A stretch of 48,360 nt of DNA from an uncultured Verrucomicrobiota bacterium (GCA_903904685.1 CAIVDS010000113.1:1-48360), one strand, 5' to 3'; counted from the stretch's first letter, positions 35,106 to 44,916 are shown. Numbers and translations: made by a program. Notes: generated by a model from the letters alone, not told the origin.

Positions 35106-35414
35106 ATTTCCGATTCCGGGAGCCGATTTCCGTTTTCTGAGGTCGTCTGATCCTAGATCGGCGCCTGGTGAAACTGTCATAGAAGTGGTTGGTGTCGCTG
35201 GCGTTTGAATTTTAATGGGTATCCTTTTTATTGAATCAGAGGATTCCCCCATAAGAAGTAAATCGGGATAGAAATGATTTATAAACGCATAAAAAACAGT
35301 ATAGCAATGTTTAGACCAAGAGTTTTATTTTAAAAATCGTTTCTTTATAAAGATAAAAATAAAACTTGCTTTTAATCCATACTAATTGAATATGCATTGA
35401 AAGAGTAGGCAAAC
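35106..35414 (+). promoter_or_regulatory. AT-rich leader of the sulfur cluster with possible promoter
   Basis: About 300 bp of unusually AT-rich DNA precede the Rrf2 gene. A possible promoter is TTGCTT (35366-35371), 17 bp, then AATATG (35389-35394), ending 20 bp before the ATG. TCTTTATAAAGA (35342-35353) is a perfect 12-bp palindrome just upstream and could be an operator. No gene was seen between 35106 and 35414. Confidence 0.45.
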
Positions 35415-35987
35415 ATGAAACTGTCCAAAAAAGGCGAATACGCCCTCCGTGCTTTGATTGACCTCGGCATCGCCGTCGAGGTTGGGCGACCATTGGTCCA
35501 AGTCTCCGAGTTGGCCGCCAAAGAGGTGATTCCGAGCAAGTTTTTGGAGCAGATCATGCAGCTCTTGAAAGATGAGGGATTCATCGCCAGCCAGCGCGGC
35601 AAATTTGGCGGCTATCGGCTGGCTCGCCCCGCCAACAAAATCACAATCGGCAGCATCGTGCGCCTGATCGACGGACCGCTCGCTCCCATTGGCTGTGTCA
35701 GCCAGACAGCTTACGAAAAGTGCAGTTGTCCCGACGAGACGCACTGCGGTCTGCGCATGTTGATGCTCGATGTGCGCAACGCCATCGCCGGCATTCTGGA
35801 CCGCTACACCTTGGCCGACGTGGTCGAGGTGACGCTCCGCAAGATGCGCCGCGATAAAGTGCCTCTGCCTTTTTCCGAAGCCCGAGCGTCCCGCCGTTCC
35901 CCTGTCAATAGCTACAGCTCTGCAAGAGCCGATCTCACGCCCGTCGAGGGCATCCTCTCCCATCTTTTTCCCGATTACACCATTTAG
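35415..35987 (+). CDS. Rrf2-family transcriptional regulator, likely of cysteine/sulfur metabolism
   Basis: The 190-residue protein begins MKLSKKGEYALRALIDLGIA, the Rrf2 winged-helix start. The recognition region SKFLEQIMQLLKDEGFIAS and the wing RGKFGGYRLARP are standard. Four Cys (94, 103, 105, 111, in GCVSQ to KCSCPDETHCGLR) lie in the loop where IscR, NsrR and RsrR bind a [2Fe-2S] or [4Fe-4S] cluster; spacing differs from IscR. CymR-like members sense cysteine instead without a cluster. A C-terminal extension of ~35 residues is unconserved. The gene heads a cluster for sulfate import and cysteine synthesis, so that is its likely regulon, with iron-sulfur sensing a possibility. Confidence 0.88.
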   Translation: MKLSKKGEYALRALIDLGIAVEVGRPLVQVSELAAKEVIPSKFLEQIMQLLKDEGFIASQRGKFGGYRLARPANKITIGSIVRLIDGPLAPIGCVSQTAYEKCSCPDETHCGLRMLMLDVRNAIAGILDRYTLADVVEVTLRKMRRDKVPLPFSEARASRRSPVNSYSSARADLTPVEGILSHLFPDYTI

Positions 35988-36000
35988 CCCGTCCTCATCA

Positions 36001-36191
36001 TGAGCACTACCGCTGAAACAAATTCTTCCGCCGGCGAGGCTCCGTCGCCCGCCTGGCTCGAAATCGTCCGCCAAAAGGTGGCCGGACTGCGCTACGGCGT
36101 GGTTCAAATCGTCATTCATGACGCCCGGGTGACGCAGATCGAGCGCACCGAAAAGACCCGCATCGCGGGCCAGAACGACGCGGCGGAGTAA
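36001..36191 (+). CDS. YezD-like (DUF2292) small protein, 63 aa
   Basis: The C-terminal half reads IVRQKVAGLRYGVVQIVIHD and RVTQIERTEKTRI, the DUF2292 signature. These small proteins accompany cysteine or sulfate-assimilation genes in many bacteria (YezD in Bacillus). The N-terminal 18 residues are low complexity (Ser, Thr, Glu, Ala). Function is not established; it may bind a nucleotide or regulator. It starts 13 bp after the Rrf2 gene in the same direction, so both are probably cotranscribed. The 137 bp following it contain no gene and precede the porin. Confidence 0.75.
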
Positions 36192-36328
36192 AACACTCCA
36201 CCCGTCCTTATCCCTTTCCGCCTACCGGCTACCCCCCGGCGGCGGTTTCATCAACAACACGTATCACGACCCAAGCTGAAATTCGACCAGGCCGCTGGAG
36301 GACGCCAGACAATACAAACAGCACTACA

Positions 36329-37747
36329 ATGAGAATCCTTCCTTCCGCCGTTCGCACGGCGCTGACCACCGCCATTACGCTCGTCGGTCTTACGGCGAGT
36401 TCCCTGCCCGCCCAAACGGCGAGCCAGGACGACCTTAACGCTCTGCGCGAACAGATTCGCCAGCTCGATCAGAAGCTCCGCATTCTTGAGCGCAGCCAGG
36501 AAATCAAAGACGAAACCGCCGCGGCGGACGCCAAAAAACAAGCCAAGGTCACCTTTACGGACAAAGGTCTCACTTTCGCCTCCGGTGATGGCGCCAACTA
36601 TCTCAAGCTGCACGGCCTGGTGCAGGCTGATTCGCGCTCGTTTTTCGGCGGGAAAAACGGTCCGAACAACAACGACGCCTTCCTGATCCGTCGCGCCCGC
36701 CTCATTTTTGAAGGCGGTTTCGCCAAGAACTACGAGTACCTGATCGTGCCCGAATTTGGCGGTGCCAGCGGCAACGGCACGCTTACGCTGCTCGACGCAT
36801 ACATCAATGTGAACCTGAAGCCCGAGTTTCAGGTTCGCGCCGGTCGTTTCCGTGAACCCGTCGGTCTGGAACAGCTCCAGTCGGATGCGGTCGCCTTCTT
36901 TGCCGAGCGCTCGCTTGTCTCTCAATTCGTGCCCAACCGGGACATTGGCGTCCAGCTCTGGGGGGATCTTTTGGACGGGACCCTGGGTTATGCGATCGGC
37001 GCCTTTGACGGCGTGCCCGATGGCACCAGCAACGCGAGCAACACGGACATCAATAACGAGAAAAACTATGCGGCCCGCCTGTTCGCCCAACCTTTCAAAA
37101 ACAACAAGGACTCCGCCTTGGCCGGTCTTGGCTTCGGCGTTGCCGGGAGTATCGGAAAGGAAAACAACAATGCCGGCGCCCTGACCAGCGGCTATAAAAC
37201 CGACGGTCAGCAGACCTGGTTTGCCTACAACGCGGCCACCGTGGCCAACGGCAGCGTTTCCCGCGTGTCACCCCAAGCCTTCTATTACAACGGGCCGTTC
37301 GGCCTGTTGACCGAGTATGTCCTCTCTTCGGTCGAAGTGCGCAACGGAGCGACAAAACGTCAGCTGCAGAATGACGCCTGGCAGATCGCCGCCGGTTACG
37401 TCCTGACGGGTGAAGACGCGGGCTACAAGGGAGTGACACCGGCCACGAACTTCAGCCTGGTGGATGGCACGTGGGGCGCCTTCGAGGTGGTTGCCCGCGT
37501 GGCCAGTGCCAGCATCGACAAGGGGGCGTTTACCGGCGCGGCTGCCGTGGCGGACCTCACCAAGAGCGCCGAAGAGGCCACCGCCTACGGCGTGGGCCTG
37601 AATTGGTATCTCAGCAAGACGGTGCGTGCGTCCTTCGATTACTTCAACACCGATTTCAAGTTGCCCGCCAGTGCGGCCCTTGCGGGCACCCCGGTGGTCG
37701 CCCATCAGGAGAACGCCTTTGTCGCCCGTTTGCAGCTGAGCTTCTAA
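36329..37747 (+). CDS. Outer-membrane porin, phosphate-selective O/P (OprP/OprO) type, probable sulfate/anion channel
   Basis: The 472-residue protein has an N-terminal signal peptide (about 1-29, [12 protein letters not shown] at its end), then a short coiled coil ([20 protein letters not shown]), and a beta-barrel with alternating strands such as [46 protein letters not shown] and a final FVARLQLSF ending in Phe. OprP-type porins are anion-selective trimers. Here the neighbours point to sulfate rather than phosphate; that is inference. It is followed by a strong hairpin (37760-37798) before the binding protein, which could set their expression ratio. Confidence 0.85.
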   Translation: MRILPSAVRTALTTAITLVGLTASSLPAQTASQDDLNALREQIRQLDQKLRILERSQEIKDETAAADAKKQAKVTFTDKGLTFASGDGANYLKLHGLVQADSRSFFGGKNGPNNNDAFLIRRARLIFEGGFAKNYEYLIVPEFGGASGNGTLTLLDAYINVNLKPEFQVRAGRFREPVGLEQLQSDAVAFFAERSLVSQFVPNRDIGVQLWGDLLDGTLGYAIGAFDGVPDGTSNASNTDINNEKNYAARLFAQPFKNNKDSALAGLGFGVAGSIGKENNNAGALTSGYKTDGQQTWFAYNAATVANGSVSRVSPQAFYYNGPFGLLTEYVLSSVEVRNGATKRQLQNDAWQIAAGYVLTGEDAGYKGVTPATNFSLVDGTWGAFEVVARVASASIDKGAFTGAAAVADLTKSAEEATAYGVGLNWYLSKTVRASFDYFNTDFKLPASAALAGTPVVAHQENAFVARLQLSF

Positions 37748-37759
37748 CCTCTCCTTGAT

Positions 37760-37798
37760 CCCAAGCGGGGCGGGGGCCTGCGCATCGCCCCGCTTGGG
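37760..37798 (+). terminator. 13-bp stem-loop between porin and sulfate-binding protein
   Basis: CCCAAGCGGGGCG (37760-37772) pairs perfectly with CGCCCCGCTTGGG (37786-37798) over a 13-base loop. No T-run follows at once; TTCAATTTTATTC comes five bases later. It may act as a partial terminator or a mRNA-stabilising hairpin within the operon. Confidence 0.6.
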
Positions 37799-37820
37799 TC
37801 GCTTCAATTTTATTCAATCC

Positions 37821-38819
37821 ATGAAACTTAAATCTCTCCTCTCTCTTCTCGCCGCCGTCGCTCTCACCGGCACCGCTCTCGCCAAAGACATCGAACTCCT
37901 GAACGTCTCCTACGACCCGACTCGCGAGCTCTACGTCGATTACAACGCCGCCTTCGCCAAATACTGGCAGGCCAAGACGGGTGACACCGTCACCGTCAAA
38001 CAGTCGCACGGGGGCTCGGGCAAACAGGCCCGCTCAGTGATCGATGGCCTCCAAGCCGATGTCGTCACGCTCGCGCTCGCGGCCGATGTCGATGCTCTCT
38101 ATGAAAACGCCAAGCTCCTCCCCAAGGACTGGCAAAAACGCCTGCCCAACAACAGCGCGCCCTACACCAGCACGATCGTCTTCCTCGTTCGCAAAGGAAA
38201 CCCCCAGAATATAAAGGACTGGGATGACCTTGTTAAAAGTGGCGTGACCATCGTTACACCCAACCCGAAGACCTCCGGCGGCGCCCGTTGGAACTACCTC
38301 GCGGCCTGGGGCTATGCGCTGAAAAAATATGGCGGCGACGACAAGGCGAAGGAGTTTGTCGGCAAGCTCTACAAGAACGTGCCGGTGCTCGATTCCGGCG
38401 CCCGTGGCGCTACGACGACCTTCGTGCAGCGCGGCATCGGCGACGTCGCCATTTCGTGGGAAAACGAGGCCTACCTCGCCGTGAAGGAATTCGGCGCCGA
38501 CAAGTTCGAGATCGTGGTTCCCTCCGTCAGCATCCTTGCCGAGCCCACCGTCAGTGTCGTCGACAAGGTCGTGAAGAAGAAGGGCACCGAGGCGGTCGCC
38601 AAGGCCTACCTCGACTATCTCTATTCCGACGCAGGACAGGAGATTGCCGCCCGCAACTTCTACCGTCCGCGCAACGCGGGGATTCTCGCCAAATACTCCG
38701 CCAACTTTGCCAAGCTCGATCTTTTCACCATCGACGACGTCTTCGGCGGCTGGACCAAGGCCCAGAAGACGCACTTCGCCGACGGCGGCATCTTCGATGA
38801 AATCTACCTCAAGAAGTAA
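37821..38819 (+). CDS. sbp: Sulfate/thiosulfate-binding periplasmic protein
   Basis: The 332-residue protein has a signal peptide ([20 protein letters not shown], cleaved after ALA near 22) and then [20 protein letters not shown], the opening of Sbp/CysP proteins. Ligand-binding loops are [20 protein letters not shown] and [20 protein letters not shown], and WENEAYL is also conserved. It delivers sulfate (possibly thiosulfate) to CysTWA. No lipobox, so it is soluble in the periplasm. It is separated from the transporter genes by two M14-type genes, an unusual arrangement. Sbp versus CysP cannot be separated by eye. Confidence 0.93.
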   Translation: MKLKSLLSLLAAVALTGTALAKDIELLNVSYDPTRELYVDYNAAFAKYWQAKTGDTVTVKQSHGGSGKQARSVIDGLQADVVTLALAADVDALYENAKLLPKDWQKRLPNNSAPYTSTIVFLVRKGNPQNIKDWDDLVKSGVTIVTPNPKTSGGARWNYLAAWGYALKKYGGDDKAKEFVGKLYKNVPVLDSGARGATTTFVQRGIGDVAISWENEAYLAVKEFGADKFEIVVPSVSILAEPTVSVVDKVVKKKGTEAVAKAYLDYLYSDAGQEIAARNFYRPRNAGILAKYSANFAKLDLFTIDDVFGGWTKAQKTHFADGGIFDEIYLKK

Positions 38820-38840
38820 TCTTTTAAAAACACTGCGGAT

Positions 38841-38878
38841 GGGCGCCCGGCCACGTTCACGAGGGCAGCCGGGTGCCC
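38841..38878 (+). terminator. 11-bp stem-loop after the sulfate-binding protein gene
   Basis: GGGCGCCCGGC (38841-38851) and GCCGGGTGCCC (38868-38878) pair with one G-T wobble over a 16-base loop. A short CTCTTTTCAT follows. It may be an internal terminator or processing site; the next gene begins at 38899. Confidence 0.5.
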
Positions 38879-38898
38879 TCCCGCTCTTTTCATATATC

Positions 38899-39705
38899 AT
38901 GAGCCGCATTTCCTCCCGCTTTGAGACAGTGACTCGCGCCCTCGCTCCGTCCGGCCTGCCGTCGCCCTCGCTCGAATTCAACGAACGTCTCACCGCTCTC
39001 TACGCGCTGTCGCAGCGTTCCCAATACATTTTCGCCTCGCCGCTCGGGCCGTTTTATCGGGAGGCGCGGCATTATCACGTGCCTCGGTTTGTCTATTTCG
39101 GGCCGCATACTTCCGAGGAGTCGCTGAGCCTCGCGTTTTATGCCGGCTTCGACGCCCGCGATCTGCGCGGCATCCTCTCGCTGCTGCATTTTGTGGAGCG
39201 GCTCGCGCTCCAGCCTGAACTGGCGCGGGGATTGAACCTCTCGTTTTTCCCGCTGGTCGACGTGACCGGTCTTATCCATGGCGACTCTGCTGGCCTGTCG
39301 GGAGCTTCGTGGAATCATCCTCCCGCGCCCGAGCTGGATCTTCTGTCCAAGGATGCCCGTGGCCGGGGTTATTACGGGTTTGTGCGGATCGAAGCGTCGA
39401 ATGCCGATGATGATGTCGTCACCATCCGCCTGCGCGGACACGCCCTGGAGGTGGTCGGCGTGGAAATCATTTCGTCGGAGGACGTCGAGCCGTGGGAGGT
39501 GCGCTGGGTGACCGAACCCGCCGAGGCGGTCGTCGAGGATGGGCCGCTTTCCCTCGCGGACGACCTGCCGTTCGCTCCGTTCGAACTCACCTTGCAGCTT
39601 CCTTCCTCGTGGCCGGCCGAGATGCATCGCGAGGCGACGTCCTCGATCCTCAGGCGCTTCATTCTCCGCTACCGCGGTTTTCACGCCTACGGGCAGCATC
39701 TCTGA
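38899..39705 (+). CDS. Degenerate M14-like protein paired with a true M14 metallohydrolase
   Basis: The 268-residue protein matches the general plan of the next gene: IPRFVF versus VPRFVYF, a central LAFYAGFDARDLRG where the metallohydrolase has LALFAGVHGDEPAG, FPLVDVTGLIHGD where it has YPMCNPTGFEDN, and the end RGFHAYGQHL versus RGFIAHAQYL. The zinc ligands are missing: His of HGDE is Asp, Glu is Leu, and no later HADD histidine is seen. A 90-residue beta-rich stretch (VEPWEVRWVTEPAEAVVED) replaces it. So it is probably a non-catalytic paralogue, perhaps a partner of the neighbour. The start at 38899 is the first ATG after the hairpin. Confidence 0.65.
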   Translation: MSRISSRFETVTRALAPSGLPSPSLEFNERLTALYALSQRSQYIFASPLGPFYREARHYHVPRFVYFGPHTSEESLSLAFYAGFDARDLRGILSLLHFVERLALQPELARGLNLSFFPLVDVTGLIHGDSAGLSGASWNHPPAPELDLLSKDARGRGYYGFVRIEASNADDDVVTIRLRGHALEVVGVEIISSEDVEPWEVRWVTEPAEAVVEDGPLSLADDLPFAPFELTLQLPSSWPAEMHREATSSILRRFILRYRGFHAYGQHL

Positions 39706-39717
39706 GTTTTCCCCGCC

Positions 39718-40518
39718 ATGGTTCAACTCACCCATTTCCCGGTTTCGCGCGATCTGCGCGCTTTATTCGGCCCGCTCTTCGAGTTGGCGGAGCATAGTCC
39801 GGAGCTGATGGGGAGCATGGCGGGGACTTTTCCCATGCAGGGACGCCGGCATGGCATCCCGCGTTTTGTTTTTGAAGGGCCAAAGGCGGAGCACGATCCT
39901 ATACGCCTCGCCTTGTTTGCCGGCGTGCATGGCGATGAGCCGGCCGGCTGCGCGGCGCTCGTCCGGCTGCTGTGCGATCTCGTGCAAGACCCTTCAAGGG
40001 CGACCGGCTACGATCTCGTCGTCTATCCCATGTGCAACCCGACCGGATTCGAGGACAACACCCGCGCTAACCGGGCCGGGCTCGACTTGAACCGCGAGTT
40101 CTGGCGCGGCTCGACGCAACCCGAGGTCGTCATTCTTGAAAACGAGCTGCGTGCGCATCGTTTTGACGGCATCATCACGCTGCACGCCGACGACACGAGC
40201 GAGGGCCTTTATGGTTACGCCCATGGCCGGGTGTTAAATGAAGCGCTGCTCAAGCCTGCGTTACGCGCCTCCGAACAGGTGTTGCCTCGCAACCAGGCCT
40301 GCGTGATCGACGGCTTTGCGGCAAACAACGGCGTGATCCACCGTTGTTTTACGGGGGTGCTTTCGGCTCCGCCCGAGCAGCGTCCGCAGCCGTTTGACCT
40401 GATTTTCGAAACTCCCGCGCTTGCCCCCCACGAGCTGCAAGTGCTTGCGTGTGTGGCCGCACTTGAAACGATCCTCGATGAATACCGCGGTTTCATCGCC
40501 CACGCCCAATATCTCTGA
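39718..40518 (+). CDS. M14-family metallohydrolase, succinylglutamate desuccinylase/aspartoacylase-like
   Basis: The 266-residue protein has the zinc motif HGDE (His71, Glu74 in FAGVHGDEPAG), NPTGFEDNTRANRAGLDLNREFW with the Arg/Asn substrate-binding residues, a third zinc ligand in TLHADDTSEG (His156) and a probable catalytic Glu231 in IFETPALAP. It belongs to the AstE/aspartoacylase branch, which cleaves amides of small acidic molecules; no signal peptide, so it acts in the cytoplasm. It is between the sulfate-binding protein and the sulfate permease genes, where such enzymes are not standard. A link to an acylated sulfur compound is only a guess. The stop shares one base with the cysT start. 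Confidence 0.82.
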   Translation: MVQLTHFPVSRDLRALFGPLFELAEHSPELMGSMAGTFPMQGRRHGIPRFVFEGPKAEHDPIRLALFAGVHGDEPAGCAALVRLLCDLVQDPSRATGYDLVVYPMCNPTGFEDNTRANRAGLDLNREFWRGSTQPEVVILENELRAHRFDGIITLHADDTSEGLYGYAHGRVLNEALLKPALRASEQVLPRNQACVIDGFAANNGVIHRCFTGVLSAPPEQRPQPFDLIFETPALAPHELQVLACVAALETILDEYRGFIAHAQYL

Positions 40519-41447
40519 TGCCTTCAGCGCGCTCCTCACGTTCCGTTTTGCCCGGGTTCGGTCTTTCGATGGGCTTCACTCTTACTTACCTGAGCTTGAT
40601 CGTGCTCGTGCCGCTGGCGGCCGCATTCATCAAGACATCGGGTATGACGTGGGATGCATTTGTCGAGGCGGTGGCTTCGCCTCGCGTGATGGCATCCTAC
40701 CGCGTGAGTTTCGGCATCTCGCTGCTCGCCGGATTGGTCAACGCCTTCTTCGGCCTCATCGTGGCGTGGGTGCTGGTGCGTTATCCGTTTCCCGGCAAAC
40801 GTATCGTTGATGCGATCGTTGATCTGCCGTTTGCCCTGCCGACTGCGGTGGCCGGCATCGCTCTCACCGCGATCTACGCCCGCAACGGCTGGGCCGGTTT
40901 CCTTGAGCCGCTTTGGGGCGGGGTGGTGGCGCCGGACGGCCATGTGGTTCACAACGGCTTTGTCCAATATCTGGGGAGTATTTTCCCCGGTGTGAACTGG
41001 GGCGAGTGGCTCGGTCTCAAGATCGCCTTCGACCGTCCGGGTATTTTCATCGCGCTCACCTTCATCGGCCTGCCGTTTGTGGTGCGCACGCTTCAACCGG
41101 TGTTGGAAGAGCTGGAGCCGGAGTTTGAGGAGGCCTCGGCGACGCTCGGCGCGACCCGCTGGCAGACGATGCACAAGGTCATTTTCCCGCAGCTGCTGCC
41201 GGCGCTCATCACCGGATTTACCCTTTCGTTCGCGCGTGCGCTGGGCGAATACGGCTCGGTCGTCTTCATCGCGGGCAACCAGCCGTTACACAGTGAAATC
41301 ACGCCTTTGCTGATCATCACCAAACTGGAGCAATACGACTATCAGGGCGCCACCGCCATCGCCGTGGTCCTGCTGGTGACTTCGTTTACCCTGCTGCTGC
41401 TCATTAATCTTCTTCAAAACTGGACGCGTCGCCACCAGCGCGCCTGA
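40518..41447 (+). CDS. cysT: Sulfate ABC transporter permease CysT (CysU)
   Basis: The 309-residue inner-membrane permease has about six transmembrane helices and a cytoplasmic EAA loop ([20 protein letters not shown]), then [20 protein letters not shown], the hallmark of sulfate permeases. [16 protein letters not shown] at the start and [17 protein letters not shown] are also typical. The extended loop [20 protein letters not shown] is longer than in E. coli CysT. The start shares one base with the upstream stop (TGATG). It forms the channel with CysW. Confidence 0.94.
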   Translation: MPSARSSRSVLPGFGLSMGFTLTYLSLIVLVPLAAAFIKTSGMTWDAFVEAVASPRVMASYRVSFGISLLAGLVNAFFGLIVAWVLVRYPFPGKRIVDAIVDLPFALPTAVAGIALTAIYARNGWAGFLEPLWGGVVAPDGHVVHNGFVQYLGSIFPGVNWGEWLGLKIAFDRPGIFIALTFIGLPFVVRTLQPVLEELEPEFEEASATLGATRWQTMHKVIFPQLLPALITGFTLSFARALGEYGSVVFIAGNQPLHSEITPLLIITKLEQYDYQGATAIAVVLLVTSFTLLLLINLLQNWTRRHQRA

Positions 41448-41461
41448 GAAGCTTTTTTGTC

Positions 41462-42382
41462 ATGGCCACCACTGTCACTCATCTTAAGGCCCAACTGGGC
41501 GACGACGCCCCGGTCTCGCGGGCCACCCGGGATGCTCCCTGGGTGCGTTGGTCGCTCACGGCGGTGGCGCTTTTGTTTCTGGCCGGCTTCCTCCTGTTGC
41601 CGCTTGCGGCCGTGTTTACCGAGGCCTTGCGCAAGGGCTTGGGCGTGTATTTCTGTGCCTTGATCGACGCCGACGCGCTTGCGGCCATCCGCCTGACGTT
41701 GCTGGCGGCGGCGATTTCCGTGCCGGCCAACGTCGTGTTCGGTGTCGCGGCGGCGTGGGCCATCACCAAGTTCCATTTCCGCGGCAAGAACGTGCTCATC
41801 ACGCTCATCGACCTGCCGTTCGCGGTCTCGCCGGTCATCTCCGGCCTTATCTACGTGCTCGTTTTCGGTCTGCAGGGCTGGATGGGACAATACATGAATG
41901 CGGAGCATCCTTGGTTGCCGTGGTTCCAGCAGTGGCTCGTCGGGCAGGACTTCAAGATCATCTTCGCGGTGCCCGGCATCGTGCTGGCGACCACGTTTGT
42001 CACGTTCCCCTTTGTGGCGCGTGAATTGATTCCGCTTATGCAGGCGCAGGGTTCGGACGAGGAATATGCCGCCGTGACCCTCGGAGCCAGCGGCTGGCAG
42101 ATTTTCCGGCGCGTCACCCTGCCCAACATCAAGTGGGGCCTGTTCTACGGCGTCATCCTCTGCAACGCCCGCGCGATGGGGGAATTCGGCGCCGTCTCCG
42201 TGGTCTCGGGACACATTCGCGGCGAGACCAACACGATCCCGCTGCACGTGGAGATCCTTTACAACGAATACAACTTCACCGCCGCCTTTGCGATGGCCTC
42301 GCTGCTCGCACTGCTGGCTATTTTCACTCTTGTCCTCAAATCCGTGATCGAGTGGCGCTACGCGCTCAGCCACAAGTCGTGA
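41462..42382 (+). CDS. cysW: Sulfate ABC transporter permease CysW
   Basis: This 306-residue permease has six predicted transmembrane helices. [34 protein letters not shown]-like sequence ([14 protein letters not shown]), the EAA loop ([20 protein letters not shown]) and [20 protein letters not shown] identify it as CysW rather than CysT. It pairs with CysT in the membrane and is energised by CysA. The region after the fourth helix has an inserted [15 protein letters not shown] segment found in several sulfate permeases. It lies 14 bp after cysT and 31 bp before cysA. Confidence 0.94.
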   Translation: MATTVTHLKAQLGDDAPVSRATRDAPWVRWSLTAVALLFLAGFLLLPLAAVFTEALRKGLGVYFCALIDADALAAIRLTLLAAAISVPANVVFGVAAAWAITKFHFRGKNVLITLIDLPFAVSPVISGLIYVLVFGLQGWMGQYMNAEHPWLPWFQQWLVGQDFKIIFAVPGIVLATTFVTFPFVARELIPLMQAQGSDEEYAAVTLGASGWQIFRRVTLPNIKWGLFYGVILCNARAMGEFGAVSVVSGHIRGETNTIPLHVEILYNEYNFTAAFAMASLLALLAIFTLVLKSVIEWRYALSHKS

Positions 42383-42413
42383 GCATCCCCTCTTTCCCGT
42401 CTTCATTTCCTGA

Positions 42414-43466
42414 ATGAGCATCATTGCCCGGAACATCAAAAAAACCTTCGGCACCTACACCGCGCTGAGCGGCGTGGATCTCAATGTGCCCGATGGCAAG
42501 CTCGTGGCTCTTCTGGGTCCCTCGGGTTCGGGCAAGACCACGCTCCTGCGCATCATCGCCGGTCTGGAGTTTCCCGACGAGGGGAGCGGGCGCATCGAGT
42601 TTCACGGCGAGGACGTCACCAATGTGGCCGCCGGCAAGCGCGGCGTCGGCTTCGTGTTTCAACACTACGCGCTCTTCCGCCACATGACCGTGGCGGAGAA
42701 TGTCGCCTTCGGCCTTACCGTTCGCAAGCGCAAGGACCGCCCCTCCAAGAGCGAGATCGCCGATCGCGTCAACAAGCTCCTCAAGCTCGTTCAACTCGAG
42801 GCCCTCGGCAAACGCTACCCGACCCAGCTCTCCGGCGGACAACGCCAGCGCATCGCCTTGGCCCGCGCCCTCGCCGTCGAACCCAAGGTGCTTTTGCTCG
42901 ACGAGCCCTTTGGCGCCCTCGACGCGAAGGTGCGCAAGGAACTCCGCCGCTGGCTCCGTCAGTTTCAGGACGAGATCGGTATCACGACGGTCTTCGTCAC
43001 GCACGACCAGGAGGAGGCCTTGGAAATCGCCGACGAGGTCATTGTGATGAACAACGCCAAGATCGAGCAGGTGGGCACGCCGCAGGCGGTTTATGACCAT
43101 CCGGCGACTCCTTTTGTTTACAGCTTTCTCGGCAACGTGAACCGGCTTCAGCTCCCTTGGCGCGGTTTTTCATCCGGCGACGCGCCCGTTCCCTACACCG
43201 ACGAGACGAACAAGATCGCCTTCGTCCGCCCTCATGAACTGGAGGTTTTGCGCCACCGGGCGGGTCTTGATGGGGAAGTCGCCAGCGTGCGCTCCATTCA
43301 TTCCGCCGGTTCCATTGCGCGAATCACCGTCCTTCGCGGCGCCAGCGAGTATATCGATGTCGAGCTCAGCCGCCAGCAACTCGACGAACTCGACCTCGCC
43401 GAAGGCGACTCCATTCTTTTGCGCGTCCGCCGCAGCAGGCTCTTCTCTGAAGATTACGAAATCTAA
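42414..43466 (+). CDS. cysA: Sulfate ABC transporter ATPase CysA
   Basis: The 350-residue ATPase has Walker [10 protein letters not shown] (35-43), the Q-loop FVFQHYALF, the signature [16 protein letters not shown], Walker B VLLLDEP and the switch His in [12 protein letters not shown]. The C-terminal ~110 residues form a TOBE-like domain ([24 protein letters not shown]) as in CysA/PotA importers. It energises the CysTW permease. The start at 42414 is 31 bp after cysW. The following 81 bp contain no gene before cysK. Confidence 0.94.
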   Translation: MSIIARNIKKTFGTYTALSGVDLNVPDGKLVALLGPSGSGKTTLLRIIAGLEFPDEGSGRIEFHGEDVTNVAAGKRGVGFVFQHYALFRHMTVAENVAFGLTVRKRKDRPSKSEIADRVNKLLKLVQLEALGKRYPTQLSGGQRQRIALARALAVEPKVLLLDEPFGALDAKVRKELRRWLRQFQDEIGITTVFVTHDQEEALEIADEVIVMNNAKIEQVGTPQAVYDHPATPFVYSFLGNVNRLQLPWRGFSSGDAPVPYTDETNKIAFVRPHELEVLRHRAGLDGEVASVRSIHSAGSIARITVLRGASEYIDVELSRQQLDELDLAEGDSILLRVRRSRLFSEDYEI

Positions 43467-43547
43467 ACGCTTCCGTTTGCCTTCGACTTCCCGTTTGCCA
43501 ACTTTCCCGACCGTTAACTAAAACCGTAAAGCCAACCCACCACCACC

Positions 43548-44534
43548 ATGGCCCGCATCTATAACGACATCACCGAAACCATCGGCAACACCCCGCTCGT
43601 CCGCCTCAACCGCACCGCCGCCGCGCACAACGCCGTGGCCGACGTGCTGCTCAAACTGGAGTTCTTCAACCCTCTCTCGAGCGTGAAGGACCGCATCGGC
43701 AACGCCATGATCGAGGCCGCCCTCAAGTCCGGCCGCATCAACAAAAACACGACCCTCATCGAGCCCACCTCCGGCAACACCGGCATCGCGCTCGCCTTCG
43801 TCGCCGCCGCCAAGGGTCTCAAGCTCATCCTCACCATGCCCGAGACGATGTCCCTCGAACGCCGCAAGCTCCTCAAGATTCTCGGCGCCAAGCTCGTCCT
43901 CACCGAAGGGCCCAAGGGCATGAAGGGCGCCATCGCCCGGGCCGAGGAACTCAACAGGCAGATTCCCAACAGCGTCATCCTCCAGCAGTTTTCCAACCCC
44001 GACAATCCCGATATCCATCGCAAGACCACCGCCCTCGAAATCTGGAACGACACCGACGGCAAGGTGGACATCGTCGTCTCCGGCGTCGGCACCGGCGGCA
44101 CCATCACCGGCGTCGGCGAGGTGCTCAAGGCGAAGAATCCCGCCGTCAAGATCGTCGCCGTCGAGCCCGCCGGCTCGCCCGTCCTCTCCGGCGGCGCCCC
44201 CGGCCCCCACAAACTTCAGGGCATCGGCGCCGGCTTCATCCCCGCCGTCCTCAACACCAAGATCATCGACGAGATCATCCAGGTGAAGGAAGACCAGTCC
44301 GGCCCCGTCTCAAAACAGGTGATCAAGCTCGACGGCATCCCCGTCGGCATCTCCTCCGGCGCCGCCATCTGGGCCGGCCTCGAACTCGCCAAGCGTCCCG
44401 AGAACAAGGGCAAGAAGATCGTCGTCATCGTCCCGTCCTCCACCGAACGCTACCTCTCCTCGTGGCTCTTCGCCGATGTGGATGTCGAGAGCGATTCCGT
44501 GGCCGACCTCATCGTCGCGTCCGCCGCCGGCTGA
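43548..44534 (+). CDS. cysK: Cysteine synthase A (O-acetylserine sulfhydrylase)
   Basis: The 328-residue PLP enzyme opens with [18 protein letters not shown]. The PLP lysine is Lys47 in [11 protein letters not shown]. The substrate loop is [11 protein letters not shown], the phosphate-binding loop [15 protein letters not shown], and [20 protein letters not shown] plus SSGAA are the cysteine-synthase signatures. It makes cysteine from O-acetylserine and sulfide. No serine acetyltransferase gene is present in the window. It ends the sulfur cluster; the hairpin at 44547-44574 follows 12 bp after the stop. The C-terminus ([16 protein letters not shown]) is slightly longer than E. coli CysK. Confidence 0.95.
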   Translation: MARIYNDITETIGNTPLVRLNRTAAAHNAVADVLLKLEFFNPLSSVKDRIGNAMIEAALKSGRINKNTTLIEPTSGNTGIALAFVAAAKGLKLILTMPETMSLERRKLLKILGAKLVLTEGPKGMKGAIARAEELNRQIPNSVILQQFSNPDNPDIHRKTTALEIWNDTDGKVDIVVSGVGTGGTITGVGEVLKAKNPAVKIVAVEPAGSPVLSGGAPGPHKLQGIGAGFIPAVLNTKIIDEIIQVKEDQSGPVSKQVIKLDGIPVGISSGAAIWAGLELAKRPENKGKKIVVIVPSSTERYLSSWLFADVDVESDSVADLIVASAAG

Positions 44535-44546
44535 TTATTGACCGCG

Positions 44547-44574
44547 GACGGGAGGCCGGCACCCCGGCTCCCGT
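44547..44574 (+). terminator. Probable terminator after cysK
   Basis: GACGGGAGGCCGG (44547-44559) pairs with CCGGCTCCCGTC (44563-44574), with one bulged G and a three-base loop. The stem is very strong. C-rich sequence, not a T-run, follows, so Rho-independent termination is uncertain. The 176 bp from 44575 to 44750 hold nothing I recognise. Confidence 0.55.
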
Positions 44575-44750
44575 CCCCCGGTGTCAACGCGCCCTTGCTT
44601 TGGAGTCTCCGCCTCTGGGCGGGGACTCCGTGCGCCTGCCGTTCCCCTCGGATCGGCTGCCCTTGTCTCCCGCCGCCATTGCCGGAAAGGGCAGGGGGAT
44701 CGACCAACGTCCCTACGGGATTCTCCGACACGCGCACGGGCTTAATACCC

Positions 44751-44862
44751 TTTCGTGTTCAAAGGTCTCGAACGGTAGGGCGAGGCGTCCCCGCCGAGCC
44801 GCGGCTCACCGGGGCGGTTCGCCCTACCCGCACCACGCATTCTTTATGCCTTTGATCGCAAT
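44751..44862 (+). repeat. Palindromic ~112-bp repeat, copy 1
   Basis: The core 44776-44826 starts TAGGGCGAGGCG and ends TTCGCCCTA (TAGGGCGA inverted). Inside are CCCCGCC/GGGGCGG arms around the perfect palindrome GAGCCGCGGCTC. Flanks TTTCGTGTTCAAAGG (left) and ATGCCTTTGATCGCAA (right) also match copy 2. The second copy lies exactly 1,877 bp to the right with no gaps in the alignment. A REP or MITE-type mobile palindrome is the likely class. Confidence 0.85.
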
Positions 44863-44916
44863 AGGGCAAAACCAACACCGCACGGGGATTCCCCGCCACG
44901 CGCGCGAGATATGACG

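Noticed and set aside
34768-35414. tRNA or other structured RNA gene after ftsZ
   Set aside because: No cloverleaf with a TTCGA-type loop and CCA-side stem could be formed; the sequence is explained by an IS3 remnant and AT-rich DNA.
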